64,000 nt of DNA from Acidimicrobiaceae bacterium. GTDB lineage: Bacteria; Actinomycetota; Acidimicrobiia; Acidimicrobiales; RAAP-2. Shown one piece after another: positions 10,132 to 20,033 of the stretch. The stretch is from assembly GCA_003160635.1 (NCBI GenBank), contig PMLV01000077.1, positions 46,609 to 110,608 of the forward strand, given 5' to 3'. Positions within the stretch are counted from its first letter, which is position 1; each line of letters opens with the position of its first letter. The translations under genes were made by a program, and so were the position numbers. Below the pieces are notes generated by a model. The model made no database searches, was not told the DNA's origin, and worked only from the letters and a program-made list of their open reading frames with translations.

Positions 10132-10743
10132 TTAGGTCTGACCTGCACCTTCAGAAGGTGATCCCCTATGGGGGTTCGACGGGCAACTGCCCCACGGACA
10201 TGCGGACGGGGCGCCGACCACCACGTCATGAAAGGAGACGTAGCCCCGGTCTGTGTCAGTGAGGCCAAAGACCTCCCGCAGGGTCCGCGTGGTCAGTTGG
10301 TCGAGGTAATCCAGTTCTGCCCCCGAAGACACCTCAAAGAACCAGTTGGGAGCGTGAGGTGGAATCGGATTGTTCCACCCGAGCAGTCGGAGTTCGTGCT
10401 CCTGAGCCGGGGTGAACTGCTGATCCTCGTCGAGGAAGATGTTGGATCCGCATTCGCCAAGCAACGACTTCCCGTCCTCCAGGGCGAGAAACTGCAGGAA
10501 CTTGGCGGTGACGTTCGAATCGCAGATCGGACACGATCCGAGAGCGGTCTCGACGACGACGGTCCATCGACCTGGCTTGGACCGAAACTGGCCAAGGACC
10601 GCTCGGTTGCCTTTGATCAGTTCGAACACGGTCGTTTCTCTTCGATGAATCGGTCCACGGCCGACCGTTCGACCCAGGAGATGGAGTTTGTCGTAGAAGG
10701 CAATGCTCATGGTGATGATGGTAAAGAAGGGCTGTGACATCAA
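10132..10743 (-). CDS. hypothetical protein, possible TY-Chap-type domain
   Basis: 203 aa, with no signal peptide or membrane segment. The middle (LLGECGSNIFLDEDQQF, then QEHELRLLGWNNP and PNWFFEV) resembles the N-terminal layout of actinobacterial TY-Chap (YbjN/T3SS-chaperone-like) proteins, in which a conserved leucine-glycine-tryptophan motif is followed by PNW. This is pattern memory, not a search. The start is uncertain: ATG 10743 and an in-frame ATG 11 codons downstream (10710) both lack a good ribosome binding site. It is the first gene of the probable operon with the SbcD/SbcC-like pair and is divergent from cutA. Confidence 0.65.
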   Translation of the reverse strand: MMSQPFFTIITMSIAFYDKLHLLGRTVGRGPIHRRETTVFELIKGNRAVLGQFRSKPGRWTVVVETALGSCPICDSNVTAKFLQFLALEDGKSLLGECGSNIFLDEDQQFTPAQEHELRLLGWNNPIPPHAPNWFFEVSSGAELDYLDQLTTRTLREVFGLTDTDRGYVSFHDVVVGAPSACPWGSCPSNPHRGSPSEGAGQT

Positions 10744-10805
10744 GGGGGGTGCGTAAGGCCAGCGGGATGCTGCCTATCCTCGTCAGCGGATGACAAGAGA
10801 GTGGG

Positions 10806-11141
10806 GTGAAGTCTTTGAACTATGTGCAGATTCAGTTTGCGATCGATGATCCACAGAGGGCAGACGAGATCGTTGAGGCGTTATTGACCGAACAACTCAT
10901 TGCCTGCGGTCAAAGGACGGGACCGATGGTCAGCCGCTACTGGTGGAAAGGATCACTTGAGCAAACCGAGGAATGGCTGGTGCTCCTCAAAACACGAGCC
11001 GAGCTCTCGTCACGAGTGACCGAGGCAGTCGTCAATCATCACCCCTACGAAACTCCGGAAGTGATCACCCTCGCGATCATCGATGGTTCTGCGCCCTACC
11101 TCGAGTGGATCAGGAACTCCACCACCCCACCTTCGACGTAG
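10806..11141 (+). CDS. cutA: CutA-type divalent cation tolerance protein
   Basis: 111 aa, the normal size for CutA1. Conserved features are the early YVQIQFAIDDPQRADEI strand-helix, the ACGQ segment, SRYWWKGSLEQTEEW, and HPYETPEVITLAI followed by YLEWI near the C-terminus. CutA forms very stable trimers and is linked to metal tolerance, though its molecular role is unsettled. It starts at GTG 10806 behind AGAGTGGGG, divergent from the TY-Chap-like gene and convergent with the AddA-like gene. Confidence 0.95.
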   Translation: MKSLNYVQIQFAIDDPQRADEIVEALLTEQLIACGQRTGPMVSRYWWKGSLEQTEEWLVLLKTRAELSSRVTEAVVNHHPYETPEVITLAIIDGSAPYLEWIRNSTTPPST

Positions 11142-11208
11142 CGGATACTCAAGATCGACGCTATGAGCGCTCACCATCCTGTGGCGCTCGAACAGACTCA
11201 CCAGTCAG

Positions 11209-14200
11209 TCAGTCGGTCACGACCTCCTCGCCGGCCCGCATCAAACGACGGACCTCGGCCACGCTCGCGTCGAGATCGGAGAGGTGACGCTCGACGGCGC
11301 CGTTCGGGGTAAGGAACAGGAAGGTCACGCGGCTCACGGGCTCGGCCGTTGAAGTAGCGATGGTCAAGGCATATGAGGCCCCCTGCAGCCGGTAGCCCTC
11401 GACGCGCTGGTCAAGTACCTCCGGATCAGAAGTCGCGGCCGTCTTGTAGTCCACCACGACCAAGCCATCGGGGCCTCGATACAACAGGTCGATGTAGCCC
11501 TCGAGCAGTCGCCCTTCGTGCGGTGTGCACGAATAGATCTCCCGCCAATGGGGCGAGGCGGCAGCTTCCACCACCGATGGAGCGCCGAGCGCCTGCAGGA
11601 CGAGCGTGCGCACCTCATTGAGCCGGTCTGGAACCGCCTCCGCCTCACACTGCGCGGCCAGCGCTTCTTCGAGACCAACCCCATTCGACAGGTCGATGGT
11701 CTGCAGGACGCCGTGCACCGCGCGCCCGACCGCCGTTCCGTAGCGGCCCTTGAGCCAAGGGGGGAGGTCGAGATCCTGTGGGCGCTTCTGCAGGCCGGGA
11801 TCGGGTTGCCCTTCGCTGTCGGGCTCGCCCTCGTCGGTCAGTGCGCTGGCGGCCACCGTGGTCGGGCGGCGTGCAGCCCGGAGCGCACCCGATCGTTCCG
11901 CTTCCCATTCTGCGAATGGAGCCGGCGGAGTCGGCGGTGCGACGACGACCGGCCGCAAAGCCTCCCCAGCGAATGCCGCGTCGGGCAGCTCGCCCACCAG
12001 CTCACCCATCCCGTCGAGAAGCAACTCGGCGTTGGTCCGTCCGCTCGGCTTCGGCGGATTGGTCCGCACCTTGCGGTGCACGGACATGATCAGGTGGTCG
12101 CGTGCCCTGGTGCACGCCACGTAGAGCAGGCGGATGCGTTCGTGCAGTCCCATCTGCTCGTCGATCGGGGCCCACTCGACGTATTCGTCGGTGGTGACCT
12201 TGCTGCCGAACTTGTAGCCGACGGTGTCGGCGTCCGGGTTCCCGCTGTCGGGGAAGACCACTTCGGCGGGCGCCGACCTGTTCGATGGTGCGGTCGACAT
12301 GCCCGATACGATCGTGATCGGGAATTCGAGTCCCTTCGCTCCGTGGATGGTCAGGATGCGCACGGCGTCGTCGTCGCTCTCGGGTAGGATCGACTCGGCC
12401 ACGCGCGCTCCTTCGGCCGTTTGCGCCGTCACCCAGTGCAGGTACTGGCGCAGGTTCCCACCGGTGGCTTCGCTCCAGGCCCGGGCCTGATCGGTCACGA
12501 AGCGCAGGCGCCGCCACACGTCGCGCGGCCTGCCTTCGGCGAAGCCGAGCTCGAGGGCCCTTCGGTCCTGGGTGATCCTCCCCAGCAGCTCGGACGGAGC
12601 CAGCCAGGTGCGTTCCTCGTAGAGCGAGCGCAGGTAGGTCAGCGCCGCTCGTACCGGGTCATCGAGCGGCACCGTGTCCGGCTGGTCACCTAGATAGCTC
12701 CAGCGCCCCCTCCGCTCCCACTTGAACCGGAACAGATCATCGTCACCGCAGGCCAGCAGTGGGGTACGAAGGGCGGAGACGATGTGGAGGTAGTTGGTCG
12801 GGTCGTCCACCGCCCGGAGAACCATGAGGAGATCGCGGACCGCTCGGCTGGCGTAGACCAGCGAACTGGTCTCGGCCCGGAAGGCGATGCCGGCGTCGTC
12901 GAGCGCTTCCTCCAGGAAGGGCAGCGAGGTGCGGGCCGGCACCAGCACGGTGATGTCGCCGAGTCGGGCCGGGCGCCACCCACCGTTCTTGTCGCTGACG
13001 TCCCACCCCTCGTCGATCACGCGGGTGATGGCCGCGGCCACGTCGCTGGCCTCTGCCGTCCGCATCTCGTCGGCCAGGGTGCCTTTGGGATGTTCCTCGC
13101 GCCCCAGGATCGAGACCGTTGGTCCGGTATCCGCCGCAGCGCGGGTGGCGACGAGGGGGAGATAGTCGGGCTGGGAGTGGTGCGTCACGGCGAGGTCGTC
13201 ACGTTCGCCCATGAGCGTGGCGAAGGTGTGATTCACCCAGTCGATGATGGGTTCGACCGTGCGGAAGTTCGCCGTCAGCTCGACCACACCGCCGCCCTCG
13301 GCCCCGAAGCGCTCGGCCGCCCTCAGGAACGTGGCGATGTCAGCCCGGCGGAAGCGGTAGATCGATTGCTTGGGGTCACCCACGACGAAGAGGTGGCCGG
13401 GTGCCACGTCGACCCGATCCCAGCGTTCGGTTCCGGCAGCCGCGCCCCGCGGGTCGGCCGCGGCGATGCGCACAGCCAGTTCGATCTGAATCGGGTCGGT
13501 GTCCTGGAACTCGTCGAGGAGTAGGCGGTCGTAACGGTCATGCAAGGTGGCGCGTACCGCTGGTCCGTGGTCGGGATCACGCAACAATGCCCGGGCCAGA
13601 ACGAGAAGATCGTGAAACTCCAACTGGCCCTCACGCTGGCGGGCCCGCGCACTCTCCAGGGTGAAGGCACGGATGGCACTCCCGATGCGATGGGCGCACG
13701 CGTTGGCCACTTCGGCACAGACCGCTGCCAGGCCCTCCCCTGCCTCACGGATGCGGGATCTGAACTCGACCAGGTCGCAGTCCCAGGAACCCTTCCTTCC
13801 CTTCCCCCCGACCTTGAAGCTCGGCAGTTGCGGGTTGGCCTGTTTCCCGATGGCCTCGAGGAGGTCCAGCTCGTCCTGAATGGTCTCCAACGCGCGCATC
13901 CGGTCAGCGATCTCATCGAGGTGCAGGCGGAGTTTGTCATCGGGGTCGCGACAGGGCTCGGCACAGACATCGCGGATGGCCGACAAGGCGCCGTCGACGA
14001 GGCGATGGACCGGTGGCGGGTCCGGTGCGTGCGCCGGCACCCGCTCTTGCACGAGGTCCCAGTTGTCGTCGAAGGCCTGGGCCAGGTACTGCAGCGCTGC
14101 GGGTTTGACGCCAGCGGCGAGCAGCAGCAGGACCGAGCGCTCCAGCGCGGGGTCGGCCAGGAGCTGATCGCGGAACGACGACCAGCGGGTCTCGAAGGCG

Positions 14201-14634
14201 ACCGAGGAGCTGACCTCGTCGAGCACCTCGACCCGGGGTGGGAGTCCCGCTTCCACCGGGTGCTCGGTCAGCAGGCGCTGGGCGAAGGCGTGCAGGGTGC
14301 CGATGGCCGCACCGTCGAGCTGCTCCAGGGCGAGCCGGCAGCGCGATCCGACGTCACCATCAGGATCGCCCTCCGCCGTCTTCTCCAGTTCGGCCCGGAT
14401 GCGGTCGCGCAGCTCGGCGCCCGCCTTCTCGGTGAAGGTGATGGCGGCGATACGACGGAGTTCCACATGGCCGGCCGTCACCACGGCCAGGACCCGGTTG
14501 ACGAGGGCCGAGGTCTTTCCCGATCCGGCCCCGGCTTCGACAAAGAGGGTGGTGTCGAGTTCCTGCGTGATCCGTTGGCGCGCCGCTTGATCAGGGGCGG
14601 GGGGAAGCGCGGCGACCTCGAGCTGGTCAGTCAT
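11209..14634 (-). CDS. AddA/RecB-like UvrD helicase with C-terminal PD-(D/E)XK nuclease
   Basis: About 1141 aa. Superfamily 1A motifs are Walker A VEAGAGSGKTSALVNRVL (about residues 30-47), motif II LLLDEFQDTDPIQIEL, motif III VVGDPKQSIYRFRRAD, motif V TIHGAKGLEFP and motif VI LLYVACTRARDHL. The C-terminus has a RecB-family nuclease: GYIDLLYRG then VVVDYKTA. I chose ATG 14634 (MTDQLEVAALPPAP), which overlaps the upstream partner's stop by 8 bp; a longer reading to 14688 only adds Arg/Ser-rich residues. It is likely the motor-nuclease subunit of an AddAB-like double-strand break resection enzyme. Confidence 0.93.
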   Translation of the reverse strand: MTDQLEVAALPPAPDQAARQRITQELDTTLFVEAGAGSGKTSALVNRVLAVVTAGHVELRRIAAITFTEKAGAELRDRIRAELEKTAEGDPDGDVGSRCRLALEQLDGAAIGTLHAFAQRLLTEHPVEAGLPPRVEVLDEVSSSVAFETRWSSFRDQLLADPALERSVLLLLAAGVKPAALQYLAQAFDDNWDLVQERVPAHAPDPPPVHRLVDGALSAIRDVCAEPCRDPDDKLRLHLDEIADRMRALETIQDELDLLEAIGKQANPQLPSFKVGGKGRKGSWDCDLVEFRSRIREAGEGLAAVCAEVANACAHRIGSAIRAFTLESARARQREGQLEFHDLLVLARALLRDPDHGPAVRATLHDRYDRLLLDEFQDTDPIQIELAVRIAAADPRGAAAGTERWDRVDVAPGHLFVVGDPKQSIYRFRRADIATFLRAAERFGAEGGGVVELTANFRTVEPIIDWVNHTFATLMGERDDLAVTHHSQPDYLPLVATRAAADTGPTVSILGREEHPKGTLADEMRTAEASDVAAAITRVIDEGWDVSDKNGGWRPARLGDITVLVPARTSLPFLEEALDDAGIAFRAETSSLVYASRAVRDLLMVLRAVDDPTNYLHIVSALRTPLLACGDDDLFRFKWERRGRWSYLGDQPDTVPLDDPVRAALTYLRSLYEERTWLAPSELLGRITQDRRALELGFAEGRPRDVWRRLRFVTDQARAWSEATGGNLRQYLHWVTAQTAEGARVAESILPESDDDAVRILTIHGAKGLEFPITIVSGMSTAPSNRSAPAEVVFPDSGNPDADTVGYKFGSKVTTDEYVEWAPIDEQMGLHERIRLLYVACTRARDHLIMSVHRKVRTNPPKPSGRTNAELLLDGMGELVGELPDAAFAGEALRPVVVAPPTPPAPFAEWEAERSGALRAARRPTTVAASALTDEGEPDSEGQPDPGLQKRPQDLDLPPWLKGRYGTAVGRAVHGVLQTIDLSNGVGLEEALAAQCEAEAVPDRLNEVRTLVLQALGAPSVVEAAASPHWREIYSCTPHEGRLLEGYIDLLYRGPDGLVVVDYKTAATSDPEVLDQRVEGYRLQGASYALTIATSTAEPVSRVTFLFLTPNGAVERHLSDLDASVAEVRRLMRAGEEVVTD

Positions 14635-17600
14635 CGACGAGCTGCTCCGTCTCGGCGTCGACCTCGATGTCCTCGAGCGGATGGGCAAACGTCACGAAGG
14701 CGTCCATGGCGTCGTCGGCCTGTTTGTGCTCGTACTGCCGGCGCAGCTCGGCCACGCCCATGCCGTCCGGATCGCAGTAGGGGCACTCGACCCGGATGGC
14801 CGTGCTCTGTGCCGTCGGGTAATGGGGGAAGACTCCGGCTTCGATGCCATTGACCATCGCCTGGAGGGTCTCCCCGATGTGCCCCAGCACGGCGGGTGTG
14901 ACGGAGTAGCCCAGGCGCTCGAAGCGGCCCCGTGACGACACGAACCAGTACTCGGCCCGCACCGGTGTGTCGGGTGTCCCGTGGAGAAGGCGGGCCGCCT
15001 GGCCGTAGACGGCGAGCTGTAGCAGCTGGCCCTGTGCGTCGGGGTTCTCCTCGCTCAGCCCGCGGTAGGTGTCGGCCTTGCCCGTCTTGTAGTCCAGGAC
15101 GTGGAGTGTGCCGTCGTCTGCCACGTCGACCCGGTCGGCGAAGCCGCGGAAGCTGACGGCCCGCCCGTCGGGGAGGTCGAGTGCGACGGTGCCCAGTGCG
15201 GCCCGGGGGAATCCGAACTCCAGCTCGGCCGCAATCGGCCGCATTCCGTGGCTCTGGCGGTACGAGGAATCTGCGTCGAGGAAGTGCAGCAAGTCTGCAA
15301 TGATCCGTCTCTGGTCCTGGTGCCAGAAGATGGGGCGCCCGGTCAGACCCCGCCTCTCGTAGTCGGCGCACACCCTTTCCCCGATTTCGACCATGAGTGC
15401 CCGGTCCGAGGCCGACCACGGTTCGTGCGGACCTGGTCGGTCGGCTTCCGGACGCGCCAGTACCTCTCGTATGAAATCCTCCAGCGCCTGGTGCACGAGA
15501 GACCCCTTGTCGCGGGGTGTGATCTGGAGCTCATCTTCGGGGTTCTCGACCTCCTCCACCGACAGGACATTGCGCATGAGGTAGGCGAATGGGCACGATG
15601 CCCACTTCTCCAACCTGGTGGCCGACGTGACCCGTTCTGCGGGCGACGGCAGGTCGAGGCCGGCCAGGTTGCCGTCGAAACGGGTGAAGCGATCACTGCG
15701 TCGGGCGTCGACGACCTCCGCTCCGGATTCCAACAGGGGGTCGCCCGCGGCGGCCAGGACCGGAAGGGACAATCGAGTCGAGCCCTGCACCATGAGGGAG
15801 CGCAGCCGGTGCTCCTGCGCCGTGGCGGCGAAGTCCATACGCCGGATACCAGCGTCGAAGGACGCCACATGGGTGAGCCAACTCCGTTCGGAATGCAAGA
15901 GGTCGCTCGACCACCACCGCTCTCCGGCCAGGGCACTGGCGATCTGCAGGATCCAGCGGGAGGGGACCCGCTCCATGTTGCGGCGCAGGTCACCACGCGG
16001 GACACACAGCACCTGGCGACGTGCACCGGCCAGGGCGGCGAGAAGCTGTCGGTGCTGGCGCTCCACGCTCTGGGACCGCAAGGGCAGTTCGTCACCGGTG
16101 GACGAACGTTCGTGATCGGGAAGGAGAGAATCGTCACGGGTCGGCGAGGGGAACAGGCCTTCGGCCAGGCCGAGCACCACGACGAGGTCCAGATCCAGGC
16201 CGACCCCCATGCTCACCGCACCGACCAGTACCCCTTCGCCCATGCGTCCCACCCGGCCGAGGTCGGTCTCGAGTTCGAGCTCCAGGGTCCGGGTGAACAC
16301 GTCGAGATCGACCCGCTCCTCGACCGCATCAAGGCAGGCCAGTCGATCAAGAGCCCGGTCCACCCGCTCGGCCGCCTTCTGCTCGACCGTCGGCCATGCA
16401 CTCCGGCGGCGCTCGTCGCCGAACAACGACCTCACGTGCCCTCGCGCCCAGGCGACTCGCCCTCCCCACGACTGCGGCTGATTCGCCGCCCGTTCCGCGT
16501 CGTCGATCAACCCGACAACGAAGTCCCGCAGTGCCCGCGCGCGCTCGGCCTCGGTGCGGTAACTCTCGGCCCGCCACGGTGGTGCGTCGGGATCCTTTTC
16601 GGCGAGTTCTGCTTCGGCCTCACGCCCTTCAGCGAAGATGGTCAGCCGACGGTGCCAGTCGTTGCGCCCAGCGACGACGCCCGCCTCTCGGGACAACCGT
16701 TCCCAGGAAGTGACCGGGAGGGTACGGCCCTCGTCCTGCAAACGCCCCCCGGCCAGCCAGGCAAAGACATCTTCTCGGCGGAAGCCACTGTCGGGAAGGG
16801 CAAAGAGCCCGAGCAGGGTACGGCCCACCAGTCGGGAAGTGAGGGGCATCACCGCAGCGCCGTTGAGTGGGATTCCGGCCGCAGCCAGCTGTTCATGCGC
16901 CAGCCGGGCGTAGGGCACCGGACTGGCATGAAGAATGGCCATACGGTCGAGTGGCGTCCCCGCACGGGCCGCATCGACAACGCAGCGCACGGCGGCCCGG
17001 ACCTCTTCGTCGCAGTCGGAGACCGTGAGGATCCGCGTCCGGTCCGCACTCACGACGTCCATGGGCTTGTCATCGCCGGGATGCGCGCCCGTGGCCGTGA
17101 CCGTGATGCGACGAACGGACCGTTCGACCTCGGCATCGGCGCGGGCGTCACCGGTGGTCCCGCCCAGCACGATGACTTCTGTCGCTTCGGCGACGGAGCC
17201 AAGAAGCGCACCACCGTGACGGGACAGTCGCTCGGGGGAGATAGACGATCACGGTGCCAAGACGGTGGGCGGTGGTCACGTCCCTCCGCAATGTCTCTGC
17301 CGCGGAATCGAGCAGATCCTCCTCGTCGTAGAAGTCCGCCTCGAGGCTGGCCCGTGCCGTTCGATGGAGCCGGACCACATCGGCGGCTCTTTCGCTGCTC
17401 TCGGCCAACGCGTCGAGCGCTCCATCGGAGAGGTCGCGTAACTCGCGGTATGCCGCCACCAGCGCTGTCTCCGTCGCGGCGTGGCCGGCAACGGGCGCGA
17501 AGATTCCGGGCTGCAAGGTCAGAGCCGACCGCAGCGCAGCGGCGATGACGGGCGTGGACACCGGTCGACGTCCGCTCCCGGCCAGCTGTGCCGACCCGAG

Positions 17601-17840
17601 AAGCTCTGCCAACCGGTACACCGTGACGAAGGAAACCGCGGCAACGCCGATGCCCCGACCACAGACCGATCCGAGCGCTCCCGAAGCCAGGAGTCGCCGG
17701 GTGGCCACCCCGACGTAGTTGGAGGGAACGACGATGGTCACGGGAGCGAGGGGCTCGTCACCCTTAGCCAGGCTGATGGTCGAGCGCAGCTCCTCGGCCG
17801 CCGGCCGGCCATGACGTACCCAGCTCAGCTTCGCTCCCAT
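14627..17840 (-). pseudogene. AddB-like PD-(D/E)XK nuclease, split by a frameshift
   Basis: The N-terminal part (17840 to about 17234, MGAKLSWVRHGRPAAEEL...) and the C-terminal part (to 14627) are one protein in two frames. In the first frame the text runs TVIVYLP and then into arginine-rich nonsense (RATVPSRWCAS), while the second frame continues ERLSRHGGALLGSVAEA and on without a break. Dropping one C from the five-base run at 17234-17238 (GGGGG on +) restores about 1070 codons. The C-terminal nuclease motifs are intact: GFADRVDVADDG and LHVLDYKTGK. Cysteines in ASCPFAYLM and VECPYCD resemble the AddB iron-sulphur ligands, but the last ligand is not evident. There is no Walker A motif at the N-terminus. 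It could be a true pseudogene, a sequencing or assembly error, or frameshift decoding. Confidence 0.85.
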
Positions 17841-17917
17841 AAGTGCGGATGGTAGGCCAAGGGTGTTTTCTCGGGTCTTCTAACGGAAAACTTAGAAAGT
17901 ACCCAACGTCCGCGGCT

Positions 17918-17993
17918 ACTCAGCTTGCGAACCGTCCAGGGCCGATTTTCGCTGCCAGGATGAATCTATAAAAGCCCGGCTAAACGTCGGCCT
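17918..17993. repeat. degenerate copy of the dispersed repeat
   Basis: A stretch starting CAGCTTGCGAACCGTCC and running through CCAGGATGAATCTATAAAAG and GGCTAAACGTCGG aligns with the repeat at 27208-27285 (CAGCTTGGGAATCCGTCC ... CCAGGAGAAACTTAG) and 46768-46835. Only the part just inside the tRNA-Gly-like end is preserved. It lies between the P450 stop and the AddB-like start. Similarity was aligned by eye. Confidence 0.55.
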
Positions 17994-19199
17994 CTAGTTG
18001 GCCTCAAGAGTGATGGGAAGGCTGTGATGGACGGCCATGTTGTGGAACAGACTCGGATGCGTCGTGACGGCGGGTCCGAGGTGTATGTCCTTGGTGCGCA
18101 GAAGAACTTCGTCGAAAGCGACCCGCATCTCGACACGGGCGAGCATCGCCCCGAGGCAGTGATGGGCGCCCCCGCCACCAAAGCCAACGTGCGGATTCGG
18201 CGCACGGCTGATGTCGAACTCGAACGGATCTTCAAATATGTCTTCGTCGTGGTTGGCTGAAGCCAGGACCGAGACGACGCGATCGCCCTGACGGATGTGG
18301 GCTCCGCCCATCTCGAGGTCTCGGCGGGCCCCCCGAACCCAATATGTAAGTGGGGAGGCCCAGCGGATCGCTTCCTCGACCGCATTGGTCCGGAGATCGG
18401 GATCCTCCCGGTAGCGAAGGAGTTGATCGGGGTGATCTATGAACGCCTGGAGCCCGACCGTGAGGGATGTGCGTGTCGTGTCGCTACCGGCCAGGCTCAA
18501 GATGAAGAAGAACACCTCCAGCTCGTTCTCTTCGAACTGGAAGGTTGAGCCGTCACGCTCGGTGTATGAGGTGTTGCACAGGGCGCTCCAGATGTCATCA
18601 GTGGGATGCTCACGCTTCCGACGCGTGAGCTCGGCCGCGTACTGGTAGGTCTCGACGAACGGAGCGTCATTTCCCGGCTCGTGCAGAACCGCATCGACCC
18701 AACTGAACACTTGCTCACGATCCTCCTCGGGGATCCCGACGATGTCGCCGATGACGTTCATCGGCAACCGGTGTGCGACATCGGCGACCCAGTCGCCCTC
18801 CCCGGCTTCGAGAAGTTCGTCAAGGTAGCGAGCCGCCCGATCCTTGATGGCCGCCTCGAGCTTGGCGACGGCGCGAGGCGTGAATGCCCTACTTAACACG
18901 TTACGACGGCTCGTAAGTTCGGGCGGGTCCATGACGATGATGCTCGGTTGTGAGCTGAACGTATCGATCGACTGGATCAGTGGTCCATCGGTGGCAGTGA
19001 AGCTGTCCGTGTCCCGGTGGATGCGCCGCACGTGCTCGTGCGTGGCGCAGATCCAGAACGGTCGATTGACATATTCGCGGACATGTGGCGTCACCTCATG
19101 AAGGAAGATGGGCGCTTCCGACCGGATCTGTGCGAACAGACCGTGTGGAAATCCGTCTTCCCAGATGGTGGGATCGGAGAGATCGAAGGTCGGGCTCAT
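17994..19199 (-). CDS. cytochrome P450
   Basis: 401 aa, the size of a soluble bacterial class I P450. The haem-Cys loop is FGGGGAHHCLGAMLAR (about residues 344-359), the I-helix oxygen-activation motif is LAGSDTTRTS, the K-helix ExxR is EEAIRW, and MDPPELTSRRNVLSRAFTPR is the typical early helix C region. Of the CYP125/142/124-type actinobacterial group by look, but the exact subfamily and substrate are not determined. Its start overlaps the TetR gene stop by 4 bp, so the regulator and P450 are co-transcribed. The adrenodoxin-type ferredoxin at 23.8 kb is the likely electron donor in the same cluster. Confidence 0.95.
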   Translation of the reverse strand: MSPTFDLSDPTIWEDGFPHGLFAQIRSEAPIFLHEVTPHVREYVNRPFWICATHEHVRRIHRDTDSFTATDGPLIQSIDTFSSQPSIIVMDPPELTSRRNVLSRAFTPRAVAKLEAAIKDRAARYLDELLEAGEGDWVADVAHRLPMNVIGDIVGIPEEDREQVFSWVDAVLHEPGNDAPFVETYQYAAELTRRKREHPTDDIWSALCNTSYTERDGSTFQFEENELEVFFFILSLAGSDTTRTSLTVGLQAFIDHPDQLLRYREDPDLRTNAVEEAIRWASPLTYWVRGARRDLEMGGAHIRQGDRVVSVLASANHDEDIFEDPFEFDISRAPNPHVGFGGGGAHHCLGAMLARVEMRVAFDEVLLRTKDIHLGPAVTTHPSLFHNMAVHHSLPITLEAN

Positions 19200-19780
19200 G
19201 TGGTGGAAAGGCCATCAAGCACAAGTTCGAAGATCATCTCTTTGACGCCGTCGAGGTCACCGATGCCGTCGATGGACGTCGCCATGATGGCCGCTGTGGT
19301 CGTTGCGGCGAGGAGTGCCATGGCGCCCAGGCGAGGCTGACGTAGTGGCCTGATCGTGCCGTCTGTTGCTCCATCCTCAAACAGGCTGGAGATGGGATCG
19401 ATGTACGACGCACGCGTCTTCTCGTCGATCTCGGGCAGCCGAGCGGCGCGCCCGAGGTCGAAGTGCAGGGCGCGGGCAGCCTTCGGGTAGGTAGCGACGA
19501 TGTCGAGGTGGACGTCGACGACACGGTGGAGCCGCTCCATCGCGTTGCCCGGACCGTCCACGGCGCCCTGAACAGCGTCTCCGAGTGCATCGAGGAGCAC
19601 GGCGAAGATGTGCGAGAGGACCGCCTCTTTGCCGTCGAAGTAGTAGTAGAGCGTCGCCTTCGAGATGCCCGCCACCGAAGCGATGTCTTCACTCTTGGTG
19701 CCGTCAAGGCCTTGATCGGCGATCAAGTCGGCCGCCCGCATCACGTTGGCTGAAATCTCTGGCGGGACGGAACGCATCAT
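19196..19780 (-). CDS. TetR-family transcriptional regulator
   Basis: 194 aa. The N-terminal helix-turn-helix is typical: AADLIADQGLDGTKSEDIAS then VAGISKATLYYYFDGKEAVL (residues about 17-56). The C-terminal ligand-binding domain is variable. It is co-transcribed with the P450 gene (4-bp overlap) and divergent from the Rieske oxygenase. A perfect 14-bp palindrome 26 bp upstream of its start (19806-19819) is the probable operator, so it likely represses itself with the P450 gene and perhaps the Rieske operon. Confidence 0.94.
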   Translation of the reverse strand: MMRSVPPEISANVMRAADLIADQGLDGTKSEDIASVAGISKATLYYYFDGKEAVLSHIFAVLLDALGDAVQGAVDGPGNAMERLHRVVDVHLDIVATYPKAARALHFDLGRAARLPEIDEKTRASYIDPISSLFEDGATDGTIRPLRQPRLGAMALLAATTTAAIMATSIDGIGDLDGVKEMIFELVLDGLSTT

Positions 19781-19805
19781 CTGGGCTCTTTCTCCATACT
19801 CACCG

Positions 19806-19819
19806 AGAGTCTAGACTCT
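19806..19819. promoter_or_regulatory. 14-bp perfect palindrome, probable TetR operator
   Basis: AGAGTCTAGACTCT reads the same on both strands. It lies in the divergent region between the TetR start (19780) and the Rieske gene (20034), where TetR-family operators normally sit. No clear -35/-10 pair can be assigned. Confidence 0.6.
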
Positions 19820-20033
19820 GAGTAAGGACTGATGGTAAGGACGAGGAGCAGCCGATTTGCAGGTGCCACGAGGGAGTCGGCTCGAGGCACATGCGCTGCG
19901 ACAACCCCGCTCCAGCGAGGGTGTCATTTTGGGAGACTCTCAGTTGCTACGACCGAAAGAACGGTTCCGGGGGAGGCTCGGGCCAGGAGGGGGAAGAGCG
20001 GATGCGATCACTGGACCACGAACGGGTGGAGCG

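Noticed and set aside
17148..17260. Programmed ribosomal frameshift in the AddB-like gene
   Set aside because: No slippery heptamer or downstream structure beyond a plain homopolymer; a mutation or sequencing error is simpler.
15101..17548. 815-codon open frame opposite the AddB-like gene
   Set aside because: Shadow of a GC-rich gene: it is antisense to clear nuclease motifs and has no domain pattern of its own.
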